From NCBI RefSeq assembly GCF_018130165.1, contig NZ_JAFCLZ010000005.1, forward strand, positions 280,357-344,356: a stretch of DNA of 64,000 nucleotides. The letters are read 5' to 3'. Made by a program: the position numbers and the translations under genes. The notes under the pieces were generated by a model. That model worked only from the letters and a program-made list of their open reading frames with translations. It had not been told where the DNA came from and made no database searches. Shown here piece after piece: positions 20,558-29,382 of this stretch (positions are counted from its first letter, which is position 1; each line of letters begins with the position of its first letter). The stretch comes from Bradyrhizobium sp. JYMT SZCCT0180 (GTDB lineage Bacteria; Pseudomonadota; Alphaproteobacteria; Rhizobiales; Xanthobacteraceae).

Positions 20558-22600
20558 TCAGCGCAGGGTTATATCCAGCCACCCCAGCGCATTAACGCTG
20601 ACACGGTCGCCGGTATCGATCAGCACCGTGGTGGTTTCCGCCTCAATGATGGCAGGACCAGTGAAGGAATGACCGGGCTGCAGCGCATCGAGCGCATAGA
20701 CCGGCACCTCGCGCCAGCCGCCAAAGAACGCCTGTCGCTTGCCGCGTGGCGCGCAAGCGCTGGCAGATGCTGCCGGCCGCGTATTCTGATCGTTTGGCGC
20801 AACAGTGCCGACCGCCGCGACGCGCGCATTGACGAACACGACCTCCTGGCCGGGCGACGCGTAGGTATAAAGTTCCTCGTGCTTGCGATGGAAGCGCTGC
20901 TCGATCCGGTCGACGAGGTCGGCCGCATTCCAGTCGAGACCGTCAAGCGAAACGTCGATCTCGAAGATCTGCTCGCCGTAACGCATTTCGGCGGAACGTT
21001 CGATCGACAGCGGCCCGTTGAACCATGAGCGCAGCCGACCGGCGGCCGCCTGCTCCAGTTCGGCGAACAGCTCACGCACTTCGCCGGCTGAAATGCGTGC
21101 CGCCTTGCCGTAATGCGTGCGGCTCATCTCATAGTGCAGATCGCTGGTCAGCATTCCCCATGCCGACAGCACGGAGGCCACCGTCGGCACGATGATGCGC
21201 TTGATCTCCAGTTCGCGCGCGACTTCGGCCCCGTGCAGACCCGCTGCGCCGCCGAAACTCAGCAGCGCGAATTTCCTGGGATCGACGCCGCGCCGCAACG
21301 TCATCAACCGGATGCCGTCGGCCATGTTCAAATTGATCATGCGGTAAATGCCGGCGGCGGCCTCGACGCGCGAGAGCTCCATGGATGCGCCGACGCGGTC
21401 GACCGCAGCTTCCGACGCCGCGCGGTCCAGCGGGCGCTGCCCGCCCATGAAGGCCGCCGCATCGAGATAGCCGAGCACGACATTGGCGTCGGTGACGGTC
21501 GCCGCCTGCCCGCCATTGCCGTAACAGGCCGGGCCCGGAATCGAGCCGGCACTTTCCGGACCGACCCGCAGCGTGCGGCTGCCATCGACGCTGGCGATCG
21601 AACCGCCGCCAGCGGCGATGCTCGCAATATCGAGGCTGCGCAACGCGATGCGCTGGCCCGCGAGGAGGCCATCGGCGGAGAGCGAGGCCTGCCCGTCCGA
21701 AATCAGCGAGATGTCCGTGCTGGTTCCACCCATGTCGAACGGCACCAGATCGGGAATACCCAACAATTCAGCACAGCGCCGGCCGCCCGACATCCCGCCC
21801 GCTGGCCCCGACAGCACCGTGCCCGCGGCGAGGCGTGAGGCTTCCTCGACCGGCGCCATGCCGCCATGCGACAGGATCACGAACAGGCTGCCCTTGAGGC
21901 CGGCCTCCTTCAGGCGCCGTTCGAGATTGGTGAGATAGCGCCGGACGATCGGTTCGACATAGGCGTTCACGATCGTGGTCGAGACGCGCTCATACTCCTT
22001 GATCTGCGGCAGCACGTCGCTGGAACGCGACACGCTGACGTCAGGCAACTCCCTGGCCAGGCGCTCGACCACGGCGAGTTCGTGGACGGGATTGAGATAG
22101 GAATGCAGGAAGCAGATCGCGACCGAGGTGGCGCCGGATTTCCGGATGCCGGCGATGGCCTCGTCAAGCGAGCGCTGATCCAGCGCAGTCAAAACCTCGC
22201 CATTCGCCTTCAGCCGCTCGCGAACGCCAAAACGCAGTTCGCGCGGTACCAAGGGCTCCGGCGGCGGCGAGCGCAGATCGTAGCGATCGGGCTTGAGGCC
22301 TTCGCGCATTTCGATGACGTCGCGATGGCCCTCGGTGGTCAGCAGCGCGACCTTGGCGCCCTTGCGCTCCAGCAACGCGTTGGTCGCAACTGTCGTCCCG
22401 TGCACCAGCCGATCGGTGACGGCGAGCATTTCCGCGCGTGTCGTGTTCAGCCGCCGCGCCAGTTCTTCCAGGCCGGTCATGACGCCGATCGATTGGTCGG
22501 CCGGCGTGGATGGCGATTTTGCGAATATCGTGCGCCCGGTCGCATCCGTGGCCACGAGATCAGTGTAGGTTCCGCCGACGTCAACTCCGATTGTGTACAT
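20558..22600 (-). CDS. Hydantoinase/oxoprolinase family protein, HyuA-like subunit
   Basis: Subunit of 680 residues of an ATP-dependent ring-opening hydrolase. The actin-like ATP-binding fold is clear from MYTIGVDVGGTYTDLVATD at the N-terminus and PFDMGGTSTDISLI in the middle; RLVHGTTVATNALLERKGAK is a family hallmark. Family members cleave N-methylhydantoin, 5-oxoproline or carboxylate ketones such as acetone and acetophenone. Which one applies here cannot be told. The start at 22600 lies 2 bp after the hyuB stop, so the pair is co-translated. The much longer upstream reading frame is readthrough into hyuB. Confidence 0.92.
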   Translation of the reverse strand: MYTIGVDVGGTYTDLVATDATGRTIFAKSPSTPADQSIGVMTGLEELARRLNTTRAEMLAVTDRLVHGTTVATNALLERKGAKVALLTTEGHRDVIEMREGLKPDRYDLRSPPPEPLVPRELRFGVRERLKANGEVLTALDQRSLDEAIAGIRKSGATSVAICFLHSYLNPVHELAVVERLARELPDVSVSRSSDVLPQIKEYERVSTTIVNAYVEPIVRRYLTNLERRLKEAGLKGSLFVILSHGGMAPVEEASRLAAGTVLSGPAGGMSGGRRCAELLGIPDLVPFDMGGTSTDISLISDGQASLSADGLLAGQRIALRSLDIASIAAGGGSIASVDGSRTLRVGPESAGSIPGPACYGNGGQAATVTDANVVLGYLDAAAFMGGQRPLDRAASEAAVDRVGASMELSRVEAAAGIYRMINLNMADGIRLMTLRRGVDPRKFALLSFGGAAGLHGAEVARELEIKRIIVPTVASVLSAWGMLTSDLHYEMSRTHYGKAARISAGEVRELFAELEQAAAGRLRSWFNGPLSIERSAEMRYGEQIFEIDVSLDGLDWNAADLVDRIEQRFHRKHEELYTYASPGQEVVFVNARVAAVGTVAPNDQNTRPAASASACAPRGKRQAFFGGWREVPVYALDALQPGHSFTGPAIIEAETTTVLIDTGDRVSVNALGWLDITLR

Positions 22601-22602
22601 CG

Positions 22603-24267
22603 TCAGCCACGTCGCTCCGCGGAAACACTGGTCAATCCCTGCTCGGCGTCGCGTCGCCGCGCCTCCGCCGAACGTTTCGACGGTGGCCCCCAGCCACCGC
22701 CGCCGGACGAGCGTATCTCGAGACAATCGCCGGGATGGAGTTCGATGCCGACTTCCTTGGTGCGCAACACGCGCGGCGCGCGGCCTTCGGACAGCAGGCG
22801 ATAATGATGCGGCTCGCCATCCTCGCCGCCGAGCATGCCGCACGGACCATGGCGTGCGCCGTCGCCCGCGGTGTTGCCGCGCGACGGCTTTTCGGTCTCC
22901 AGCACCAGATCGAGGGCAACGCCGAGGCCACCGCGGAACTGGCCGTCGCCGCCGGAGCCTTCGCGGAATTCATGCTGGCGGAAGTGCAACGGAAAGCGCG
23001 CCTCGGCGACCTCGATACTTCCGAACTTCAATCCACCGACGCTGTGCCATTCGCCGATCGACGAGTAACCATCGCCGCCGGACGAAGCGCCGCCGCCCGG
23101 TCGAGCCTGGAACAAATGCCAGATGAACTGCTTTCCGGTACGCGGATCCTCGCCCTGAATCGCGATCCGGAATCTGCGGCTCCATCCGGCCATCGCGCGT
23201 TCCGGACAGGAGGCGGACATGGCCTTCACGATCGCTTCGACGATCTCGTTTGAGGGATGGCTGGTGCAGAGCGTCACCGGCCGGCCCGGATCGGCCCAGA
23301 CGATCGTCCCTTGTTTGGCGATCACCTTCAGCGGCCGCAGCGCGCCGGTGTTCTTGGGAATGTCAGCGTCGATCAGATAGGCAAACGCCATCGCGACCGC
23401 GGCCTGCATGTTGGCATGCGAGGAATTCACAAAGCTGGTCGATTGCGGATCGGACTGCGTCAGGTCGACCTCGACATCGCTGCCCTTCTTGGTGACCTTG
23501 GCCGCGATCCTTATGTCCGTGCGGCCGTGGCCATCATCGTCGAGAAACGCCTCGCCGTGAAAGACGCCGTCCTTCCAGGTCGAGACCACGGCGCGGGTCT
23601 GCGCTTCGGTTGCATCCAGGATCGCTTCGATCGCGGCTTCGACGACATCAGCGCCGAATTCGCTGAACAGTTTTGCGACGCGACGTTCGCCGAGATGCGC
23701 CGCGCCCAGCATCGCGGCAAGGTCGCCGCGAAATTCGCGCGGGTTTCGCACATTCAGCGCCAGCATCTCGAGCAGGTCCTCGCGCGGCCGCCCCGCCTCG
23801 GAAAGTCTGATCGGCGGAATGCGCAGGCCCTCCTGCCAGATTTCCGTTGCCCCGGGATTATAGGCGCCATGGGTGGCGCCGCCGATGTCGCTTTGGTGGG
23901 CGCGCACGATGGTCCACAGCAACGGCTTGTCGCCATCGAATACCGGCACGAAGACGGTGAGATCAGGCAGATGGCTGCCGCCATAATAGGGATCGTTGAG
24001 CAGGAAGACGTCGCCCGGCTTGACGTCCTTGAAGCGTTCCTCCACCGCGATCGTCGCCCATGGCAACGCGCCGACATGCACCGGCAGATGATCGGCCTGG
24101 GCGATCAGGCGGGCGCGCGTATCGCAAATGCCCAGCGAAAAATCGCGGCTGGAATTGAGGATCTGCGAATAGGAGGTGCGAAGCATGGCTTCGCCCATCT
24201 CTTTTACGATCGAACTGAGCCGATGCTGGACGACGGACCGTGTGATGGGATCGATCTTGGCGGACAT
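22603..24267 (-). CDS. Hydantoinase B/oxoprolinase family protein, HyuB-like subunit
   Basis: Partner subunit of 554 residues. The start MSAKIDPITRSVVQHRLSSI and the segments FLLNDPYYGGSHLPD, REFRGDLAAMLGA and GGGGWGPP near the C-terminus are characteristic of HyuB. The ATG at 24267 is chosen because it matches the family N-terminus and has AAGG at good spacing. The reading frame stays open upstream through three 18-bp tandem repeats (24271-24324) and beyond, so an extended N-terminus rich in S-K-N-N-K-A is formally possible. It lies 58 bp after the aminotransferase gene. Confidence 0.92.
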   Translation of the reverse strand: MSAKIDPITRSVVQHRLSSIVKEMGEAMLRTSYSQILNSSRDFSLGICDTRARLIAQADHLPVHVGALPWATIAVEERFKDVKPGDVFLLNDPYYGGSHLPDLTVFVPVFDGDKPLLWTIVRAHQSDIGGATHGAYNPGATEIWQEGLRIPPIRLSEAGRPREDLLEMLALNVRNPREFRGDLAAMLGAAHLGERRVAKLFSEFGADVVEAAIEAILDATEAQTRAVVSTWKDGVFHGEAFLDDDGHGRTDIRIAAKVTKKGSDVEVDLTQSDPQSTSFVNSSHANMQAAVAMAFAYLIDADIPKNTGALRPLKVIAKQGTIVWADPGRPVTLCTSHPSNEIVEAIVKAMSASCPERAMAGWSRRFRIAIQGEDPRTGKQFIWHLFQARPGGGASSGGDGYSSIGEWHSVGGLKFGSIEVAEARFPLHFRQHEFREGSGGDGQFRGGLGVALDLVLETEKPSRGNTAGDGARHGPCGMLGGEDGEPHHYRLLSEGRAPRVLRTKEVGIELHPGDCLEIRSSGGGGWGPPSKRSAEARRRDAEQGLTSVSAERRG

Positions 24268-24270
24268 TCT

Positions 24271-24324
24271 TGCCTTGTTGTTCTTGCTTGCCTTGTTGTT
24301 CTTGCTTGCCTTGTTGTTCTTGAA
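24271..24324 (-). repeat. Three tandem 18-bp repeats carrying the hyuB ribosome-binding site
   Basis: The unit TGCCTTGTTGTTCTTGCT (plus strand) occurs twice exactly and a third time with its last two bases changed. On the coding strand each unit contains AAGG; the copy nearest the ATG at 24267 is the likely Shine-Dalgarno. Each unit is 18 bp, so copy-number change keeps the upstream frame. The array almost exactly fills the spacer between the aminotransferase stop and hyuB. Confidence 0.85.
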
Positions 24325-24325
24325 C

Positions 24326-25642
24326 CTAGAGCGAGGCCGACACTTCCGATATCGCGCCCGATACGGCATCGATGATCGCATGTATATCGGCATCCGTCAT
24401 CGGGGTCGACAATGCCATCAATCCATTGCCCGCCGCCAGCACGCCACGATTGAGCAGCGCCTGGTTGAAAACCACCTGACGCCTGGCTTCCGCTTCGGTC
24501 GGATAGGCCGAGCGATAGTCGCGCACCGGACGATCGACGAGATGGATCTTCAGCAGCGACCCGAGCCCGACGGTGCGGCCAGGAACATTGTGGCGGCGGA
24601 ACGCGGCGTCGATCCCTGATCGGACCGCCTCCCCCATCGCATCGAGCCGCGCGAACGCCGCCTCGTCCAGCAGTTCCATCGCCGCGATACCGGCGCGCAT
24701 CGTCACCGGATTGGCGGAGAATGTACCGCCATGCGGCAGCGCAGGCTTGCCCGGCCGGGGGTCGAACACGGCCATGAATTCCTTGTGGCCGCACACCGCG
24801 CCAACCGGAAACCCGCCGCCGATGATTTTTGCGAGCGTGGTCAGATCGGGGTCGATATTGAACAGACCCTGCGCGCCGCGATAGCCGAGCCGAAACGTAA
24901 TGACTTCATCGAACACGAGCAGCGCACCGACCTCGCGCGTCACCTTGCGCAGCGCCTCCAGATAGGCCTGATCGGCCGGCGCCAGACCGGCGCGATTGGG
25001 CATGGGATCGACAAGGACGCAGGCGAGTTCTGGGCCATGCTCGCGGATCAAACTGACCGCGGCCTCGGTGTCGTTGAACGGAATGGTCAGGACATCGGCC
25101 AGCACATTGTCGGGCGTGCCTTTGGCGTAAGCGACCGACACCGGCGCGTTGCGGCCCCAGGCTTCCGGCGTCGGATCGAGGCTGACCTCGGCGTAATCAT
25201 AGGAGCCATGATAGGCGCCCTCGCATTTTGCAATTTTGGGACGGCCGGTATGGGCGCGAGCGGCCTTCAACGCCATCATGACAGCTTCGGTGCCTGAATT
25301 GCAGAACCGCACCTGGTCGACCGACGGCAATCGCGCGGCGAGCAGTTCGGCAAGGTCGACCTCGGATTCGGTCGGCATCCCGAACGCCGATCCCAGCGCT
25401 AGTTGCGCGGTCGCGGCCTTGATCAACACGGGGTGTGCATGGCCGTGAATCTGCGAGGTGAAATTGTTGATGCAATCGATGAACTCGTTGCCGTCGAGGT
25501 CCCACACCCGACATCCCTCGCCGCGCGCGGCGTAGATCGGATACGGTTTCATGAAGACGGTGGTGCGCGTATTGCCACCGGGCAGGCTCGCCAGTGCGCG
25601 GGTGTACATTTTTTGCGACGAGGAATTTGGATCCGGATACAT
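24326..25642 (-). CDS. Class III aminotransferase, glutamate-1-semialdehyde aminomutase-like
   Basis: PLP enzyme of 438 residues. The PLP Lys is Lys272 in TTLAKIIGGGFP, the cofactor-nitrogen Asp is Asp245 in LLVFDEVITFRLGY, and the phosphate-binding SGTEAVMMAL segment sits near residue 116. It is closest in pattern to GSA aminomutase, but its position beside hyuAB and transport genes argues for an amino-acid catabolic aminotransferase rather than haem synthesis. The start at 25642 is preferred: GGAAG lies upstream at good spacing, whereas the ATG at 25657 has its AGGG directly adjacent. Confidence 0.87.
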   Translation of the reverse strand: MYPDPNSSSQKMYTRALASLPGGNTRTTVFMKPYPIYAARGEGCRVWDLDGNEFIDCINNFTSQIHGHAHPVLIKAATAQLALGSAFGMPTESEVDLAELLAARLPSVDQVRFCNSGTEAVMMALKAARAHTGRPKIAKCEGAYHGSYDYAEVSLDPTPEAWGRNAPVSVAYAKGTPDNVLADVLTIPFNDTEAAVSLIREHGPELACVLVDPMPNRAGLAPADQAYLEALRKVTREVGALLVFDEVITFRLGYRGAQGLFNIDPDLTTLAKIIGGGFPVGAVCGHKEFMAVFDPRPGKPALPHGGTFSANPVTMRAGIAAMELLDEAAFARLDAMGEAVRSGIDAAFRRHNVPGRTVGLGSLLKIHLVDRPVRDYRSAYPTEAEARRQVVFNQALLNRGVLAAGNGLMALSTPMTDADIHAIIDAVSGAISEVSASL

Positions 25643-25714
25643 GCGATCTTCCACCATCCCTGAAACTTCGGCCTGACCTTGTAGCCGCTTTTGACGAAAG
25701 CCGAAAACGGTCTG

Positions 25715-26950
25715 CTAGGTATACAGCAAAAACAGCGTTGTCCCGATGATCAGCGCCGCGGCCATGAACAGCAGCACGGCAGGTAGTCCAAGGAGCGCCG
25801 CGACCACGCCGGTTGCCGATTGCATCAGCGCGGCTCCCAGAAAGAACGCCAGATTGACCGCTGACAACGCCTTGCCGGTGTTCTGCTCGTCCACGAGTTG
25901 CCGCGTCATGCCGAACACCAGTGGCTGGGCCGACATGGCAAAACCGATCAACACCAGCAGGACAATGTCATACTGAGCCGGCATCGCCGCTACGCCGAAC
26001 AGGTCCGAGACCGGAAAATGAGACGCGCCCGCCGCCATCAAGGCGAGCAGCAGCGCCGCCAGGAAATGCGTGGCCGCCAGCACCTCGCGGCGATGGCCAA
26101 AGCTTCGGTCGAAAAGTCCGATCAGAGCAGGCCCGACGATCAGCGCGATCGTGAACAGGCCAAGCGCGTTGCCTGCCCCGATCCGGCTGAGCCCCTTGAT
26201 CTCCATCAGCCACGGCCCGCCCCACAATCCCCGCAGCACCAGCACGGCCGCCAGCGAGACCAGCGCAATGGCAATCAGGCCGCGCAGCCGATGCGACACG
26301 CCGATGCGCAGGACGCTTGCCATCTGCGACAGCGGCGACGAACGATCGGCATGTTCAGCCCGCTGGTTCGGCACCAGAGCGTAAACGGCGAGCGCTACCG
26401 CCACGCCGAAGGCCGCGGAAATCCAGAACCCTGCCCGCCATCCCCATTGTTCGACGACGAAAGCGAGCGGGCTCGACGACAGCAGCATGCCGATATTGCC
26501 GATCGACAGGATCAGTCCGGACCACAGGCCGAACCGCGCCGGAGATAATTGCTTTGCGGCCAGCGTCATTGGGCACATCAACATGCCCGAGTTCGCAACC
26601 CCGAGCAGGAATTGTCCGAACAGAAAACTCTCCGGCCCGGTTGCCAGGCCGGACGCCAACGCGCCGACAATCGTTCCAATCAGCAGACTAAGCGAAACCG
26701 GCCGCACGCCGAAACGATCCATCGCGGCGCCGACCGGTATCTGCGATGCCGCGAACGAAAAATGATAGATCGAGGTCAGGCTCGCCAGCGCCTGCGGCGA
26801 CGTTTTGAAATCCGCGGCCATCACATCGAGGCTGACGGCCGGGATCGTCCGCAGCAGGGTCGACAGCATGTGACCGCAGGCCAGCGCCAGAAGCGCAAAA
26901 ATCAGTGCGCGGATGTTGACATCCGCGTCGTCGGCCTTGCCGCCGTCCAT
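25715..26950 (-). CDS. MFS transporter
   Basis: Integral membrane protein of about 411 residues with roughly twelve hydrophobic helices in two halves. The start helix is NIRALIFALLALACGHMLST, the loop 2-3 motif is AAMDRFGVRPVSLSLLIG, and helix 4/5 has GMLMCPMTLAAKQL. It would move a small organic solute across the inner membrane using proton motive force; the direction and substrate are unknown. It lies between the CmcJ-like oxidoreductase and the aminotransferase on the same strand, so it could import the substrate of this cluster. The start at 26950 excludes a poorly conserved N-terminal extension. Confidence 0.88.
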   Translation of the reverse strand: MDGGKADDADVNIRALIFALLALACGHMLSTLLRTIPAVSLDVMAADFKTSPQALASLTSIYHFSFAASQIPVGAAMDRFGVRPVSLSLLIGTIVGALASGLATGPESFLFGQFLLGVANSGMLMCPMTLAAKQLSPARFGLWSGLILSIGNIGMLLSSSPLAFVVEQWGWRAGFWISAAFGVAVALAVYALVPNQRAEHADRSSPLSQMASVLRIGVSHRLRGLIAIALVSLAAVLVLRGLWGGPWLMEIKGLSRIGAGNALGLFTIALIVGPALIGLFDRSFGHRREVLAATHFLAALLLALMAAGASHFPVSDLFGVAAMPAQYDIVLLVLIGFAMSAQPLVFGMTRQLVDEQNTGKALSAVNLAFFLGAALMQSATGVVAALLGLPAVLLFMAAALIIGTTLFLLYT

Positions 26951-27031
26951 GTTTCGTTTCTTCCCGGCCTTGTTGCAGCCGGGGTAACACCGATACGCCG
27001 GGAATGCCAACCTCCATTCCCGGCGGGCAGA

Positions 27032-27877
27032 TCAGTGTTTGTGGAACACCAGCGTCCGCAGTTCGATGCTTTCGCGCGGGGGCGCATCAGCCGGCGTCGT
27101 CGGATCGATGAAGGCGGTGTGCGGCCCGAACCGCGTGCGGCCGTCGGTCGCCGAATCGTAGCACTTCAGCAGCAGCGCTTCGTCCGCGATCATCTCCGGA
27201 ATGTAGTACCAGCGATGGTCGGGGTTGTACTTCACCGAATAGGTTTCGCCCTGCCGGTTCGGATAGATCAGGTCGGAGGCAACAAGATCGCCGGGCGCCA
27301 GGGTCTGGCCGTCCAGCATCGCGAGCGGCGTATCGCGCAGCGGTCCGCGAATCGGCCGCCACAGATTGATCACCTGGACCCGGCCCTTCAGGAGTTCGTC
27401 CGCCTCGTCAGGCAGATGTTCGCGAACCCGGTTCGCCCCTGACAGTTCGGTCTGGTCGACATGGACGCGCGTGGCCGGCTGGCGCGGGCCGGCGCCTCGC
27501 ACATCGCTAGCCCCCTCCACGCGCTTGCGAACGGTATGGTCGAATATCACGACGCGATCCGCCTTCAAGGTCGCCCGCAGGAAAGCTTCGGCGGCGGGAT
27601 AGTAGACGTTCCGCACCTCCTTATCGTCGTAGAAATTCCGGACGCTGGTCGGGTGCCGTACCAGGGCAAAACCCTGGCGGTCCAGCGAGAGGTTACCCGC
27701 GATCAGGCGGGCGTCGAAGATCGGAACCTGATGGGGTTCGGGCAGCGCAGTCGATCTGGGCTCGCCCGGCGGCGGATCGAAGGCGTAGGTGCGCGGCTTT
27801 CCGGGGCTTGGCGCGAGGTAGTTGAGTTCGCCTGTGACGAAGGGAAGCGACTCGAGTTTTGCTTGTTGCAGGCCCAT
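27032..27877 (-). CDS. CmcJ/NvfI-family oxidoreductase (putative Fe(II)/2-oxoglutarate-type)
   Basis: Protein of 281 residues matching the CmcJ/NvfI (AsaB-like) group. Family markers visible are VVIFDHTVRKR, RVHVDQTELSGANRV (a His-x-Asp that could be part of an iron triad), VINLWRPIRGPLRDTPLAM, and near the C-terminus a His in RFGPHTAFIDP. Members are hydroxylases or desaturases of natural products, many of unknown substrate. The ATG at 27877 has AGGAG at ideal spacing. It is the first gene of the minus-strand run that includes the MFS transporter, aminotransferase and hyuAB, and is divergent from an SDR gene. Confidence 0.8.
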   Translation of the reverse strand: MGLQQAKLESLPFVTGELNYLAPSPGKPRTYAFDPPPGEPRSTALPEPHQVPIFDARLIAGNLSLDRQGFALVRHPTSVRNFYDDKEVRNVYYPAAEAFLRATLKADRVVIFDHTVRKRVEGASDVRGAGPRQPATRVHVDQTELSGANRVREHLPDEADELLKGRVQVINLWRPIRGPLRDTPLAMLDGQTLAPGDLVASDLIYPNRQGETYSVKYNPDHRWYYIPEMIADEALLLKCYDSATDGRTRFGPHTAFIDPTTPADAPPRESIELRTLVFHKH

Positions 27878-27968
27878 GGCATTCTCCTGGACTCTATTGT
27901 TGGTTCGATTTGATTTTGGCTGGCCGGCCCTCCGCCACAAGACCACGTTGGAAATAGCAAAATTGCCG

Positions 27969-27991
27969 TTCCCGCAGGTGCGATACGGGAA
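27969..27991. promoter_or_regulatory. Inverted repeat in the CmcJ-like/SDR divergent promoter
   Basis: TTCCCG and CGGGAA are separated by 11 bp (27969-27974 and 27986-27991) in the 283-bp gap between divergent genes. This is a possible regulator site; no adjacent regulator gene is present. Confidence 0.3.
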
Positions 27992-28160
27992 AGATCCTTG
28001 TCGCGCACAGCGGCTCGCCCGGATGGATATTTCTGCGCTTCACGGGTTCGTTAGCCCGCAAAACGCACGCATTGCCATGTCCGGGTTGATCTACTCTCCC
28101 CGCCCGTCCAGCGTTACAGCACGGAGCGGCCGCAAAGACGCCGTATCCAGGGAGGAATAA

Positions 28161-28940
28161 ATGAACGTCACCATGAAGGGCCGCGTTGCCGCCGTCACCG
28201 GCGGCAGCAAGGGCATCGGGCTTGCCGTCGCGCGTCGATTTGCCGAGTCGGGCGCCAGGGTCGCGATCCTGGCGCGCGGCGCACAGGACTTGAAGGCCGC
28301 GCGCGAGGCACTCGCCAGGGAAGGCGTCGAGGTCCGCGACTATGTCTGCGACGTCTCGAAGGCGGCGGATATCGCCAAGGCCCATGAGGCGATCGCCGCC
28401 GATCTCGGCCCGGTCGACGTGCTCGTCAACAACGCCGGCACCTCGCGCGCGATGGCGTTCGAGACCGTGACCGACGAAATGTGGCAGGACGACCTCGACC
28501 TGAAACTGTTCGCCGCGATCCGTTTCAGCCGGCTGGTCTGGCCGGGCATGAAGGCGCACAAATGGGGCCGCATCATCAACGTGCTGAACATCGGAGCCAA
28601 GGCGCCGGCCGCCGCGTCAACCCCGACCTCGGTCTCCCGGGCAGCCGGCATGGCGCTGACCAAGGCCATGGCGAACGAAGGCGGCCCGTACAACGTCCTC
28701 GTCAATGCGATGCTGGTCGGGCTGATCGTGAGCGATCAATGGGTCAAGCGGCACGCCCAGAAGGCGCCGGATACGGACTTCGACGATTTTACCCGCGACC
28801 TCGCCAAGGGCGTCCCGCTCGGGCGGATGGGTACGGCGGAGGAATTCGCCAACCTCGCCTGCTTCCTCGCCTCGGAGCAGGGATCTTACATCACCGGGAC
28901 AGCCATCAATGTCGATGGCGGCCGGTCGCCGGTGGTCTAG
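28161..28940 (+). CDS. SDR-family protein lacking the canonical catalytic residues
   Basis: Protein of 259 residues with a clear short-chain dehydrogenase fold: TGGSKGIG (13-20) for the dinucleotide, VLVNNAGT near residue 88 and TGTAINVDGG at the C-terminus. The catalytic residues differ. Where Tyr-x-x-x-Lys is expected the sequence is TSVSR (156-160), so Tyr is Thr and Lys is Arg, and the usual Ser near 143 is in NVLNIGAK. It may bind NAD(P) without classical activity, or use other residues. A strong GGAGG precedes the ATG. It is divergent from the CmcJ-like gene. Confidence 0.85.
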   Translation: MNVTMKGRVAAVTGGSKGIGLAVARRFAESGARVAILARGAQDLKAAREALAREGVEVRDYVCDVSKAADIAKAHEAIAADLGPVDVLVNNAGTSRAMAFETVTDEMWQDDLDLKLFAAIRFSRLVWPGMKAHKWGRIINVLNIGAKAPAAASTPTSVSRAAGMALTKAMANEGGPYNVLVNAMLVGLIVSDQWVKRHAQKAPDTDFDDFTRDLAKGVPLGRMGTAEEFANLACFLASEQGSYITGTAINVDGGRSPVV

Positions 28941-29047
28941 CGGCACCCCGGCTCTGATGGGCTCAGAACCGGAATCCCGCTTTCTTCTGGCGCGCTTCGC
29001 TTACGCGAACAGCTGACCACTTCGCTCGAAAACGCTATGGCCCGGGC

Positions 29048-29077
29048 AAAAAAGGCCTCCGTCGCCGGAGGCCTTTT
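29048..29077 (-). terminator. Rho-independent terminator of the HU gene
   Basis: GGCCTCCG (29054-29061) pairs with CGGAGGCC (29066-29073) around a 4-nt loop, extended by AAAA/TTTT. Read on the minus strand it ends in six T residues, just after the HU stop codon. Confidence 0.85.
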
Positions 29078-29082
29078 CGCTA

Positions 29083-29382
29083 TCAGACCGCGTCTTTGGC
29101 GGCCTTGACCGGGCGGGCGCGGACGATCTTGCGCGCCGGCTTGGCCTTGAACATCATTTCTTCGCCCGTGAAGGGGTTGGTGCCCTTGCGAGCCTTGGTC
29201 GCGGGCTTCTTGACCACGACGAACTTGGCGAAGCCGGGAACGAGGAACACCCCGTTCTTCTTCAGCTCCTTGTGGCCAACGTCAACGAGCGCGTCCATCA
29301 CGCCCTTGACTTCCTTCTTCGAAACTTCGGTGGACGTAGCGATCTTTTCGATCAGCTGCGACTTAGACATTTGGGTAGCCAT
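29083..29382 (-). CDS. HU-family DNA-binding protein with Lys-rich tail
   Basis: Nucleoid-associated protein of 99 residues. The HU/IHF core is plain: MSKSQLIEKIATSTEVSKKE at the start, the GVFLVPGFAKFVV strands and the DNA-intercalating arm around RKGTNPFTGEEMMFKAKPAR. The C-terminus adds a basic tail (VRARPVKAAKDAV), as in several alphaproteobacterial HU variants. The start at 29382 excludes an upstream in-frame extension (to 29460) that reads through noncoding DNA. It is a single gene with its own terminator. Confidence 0.92.
   Translation of the reverse strand: MATQMSKSQLIEKIATSTEVSKKEVKGVMDALVDVGHKELKKNGVFLVPGFAKFVVVKKPATKARKGTNPFTGEEMMFKAKPARKIVRARPVKAAKDAV

Noticed and set aside
24271..24393. 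N-terminal extension of HyuB through the S-K-N-N-K-A repeat
   Set aside because: The frame is open, but the family N-terminus starts at 24267 with a proper ribosome-binding site, and the extension runs into the aminotransferase gene. It is kept only as a possibility.
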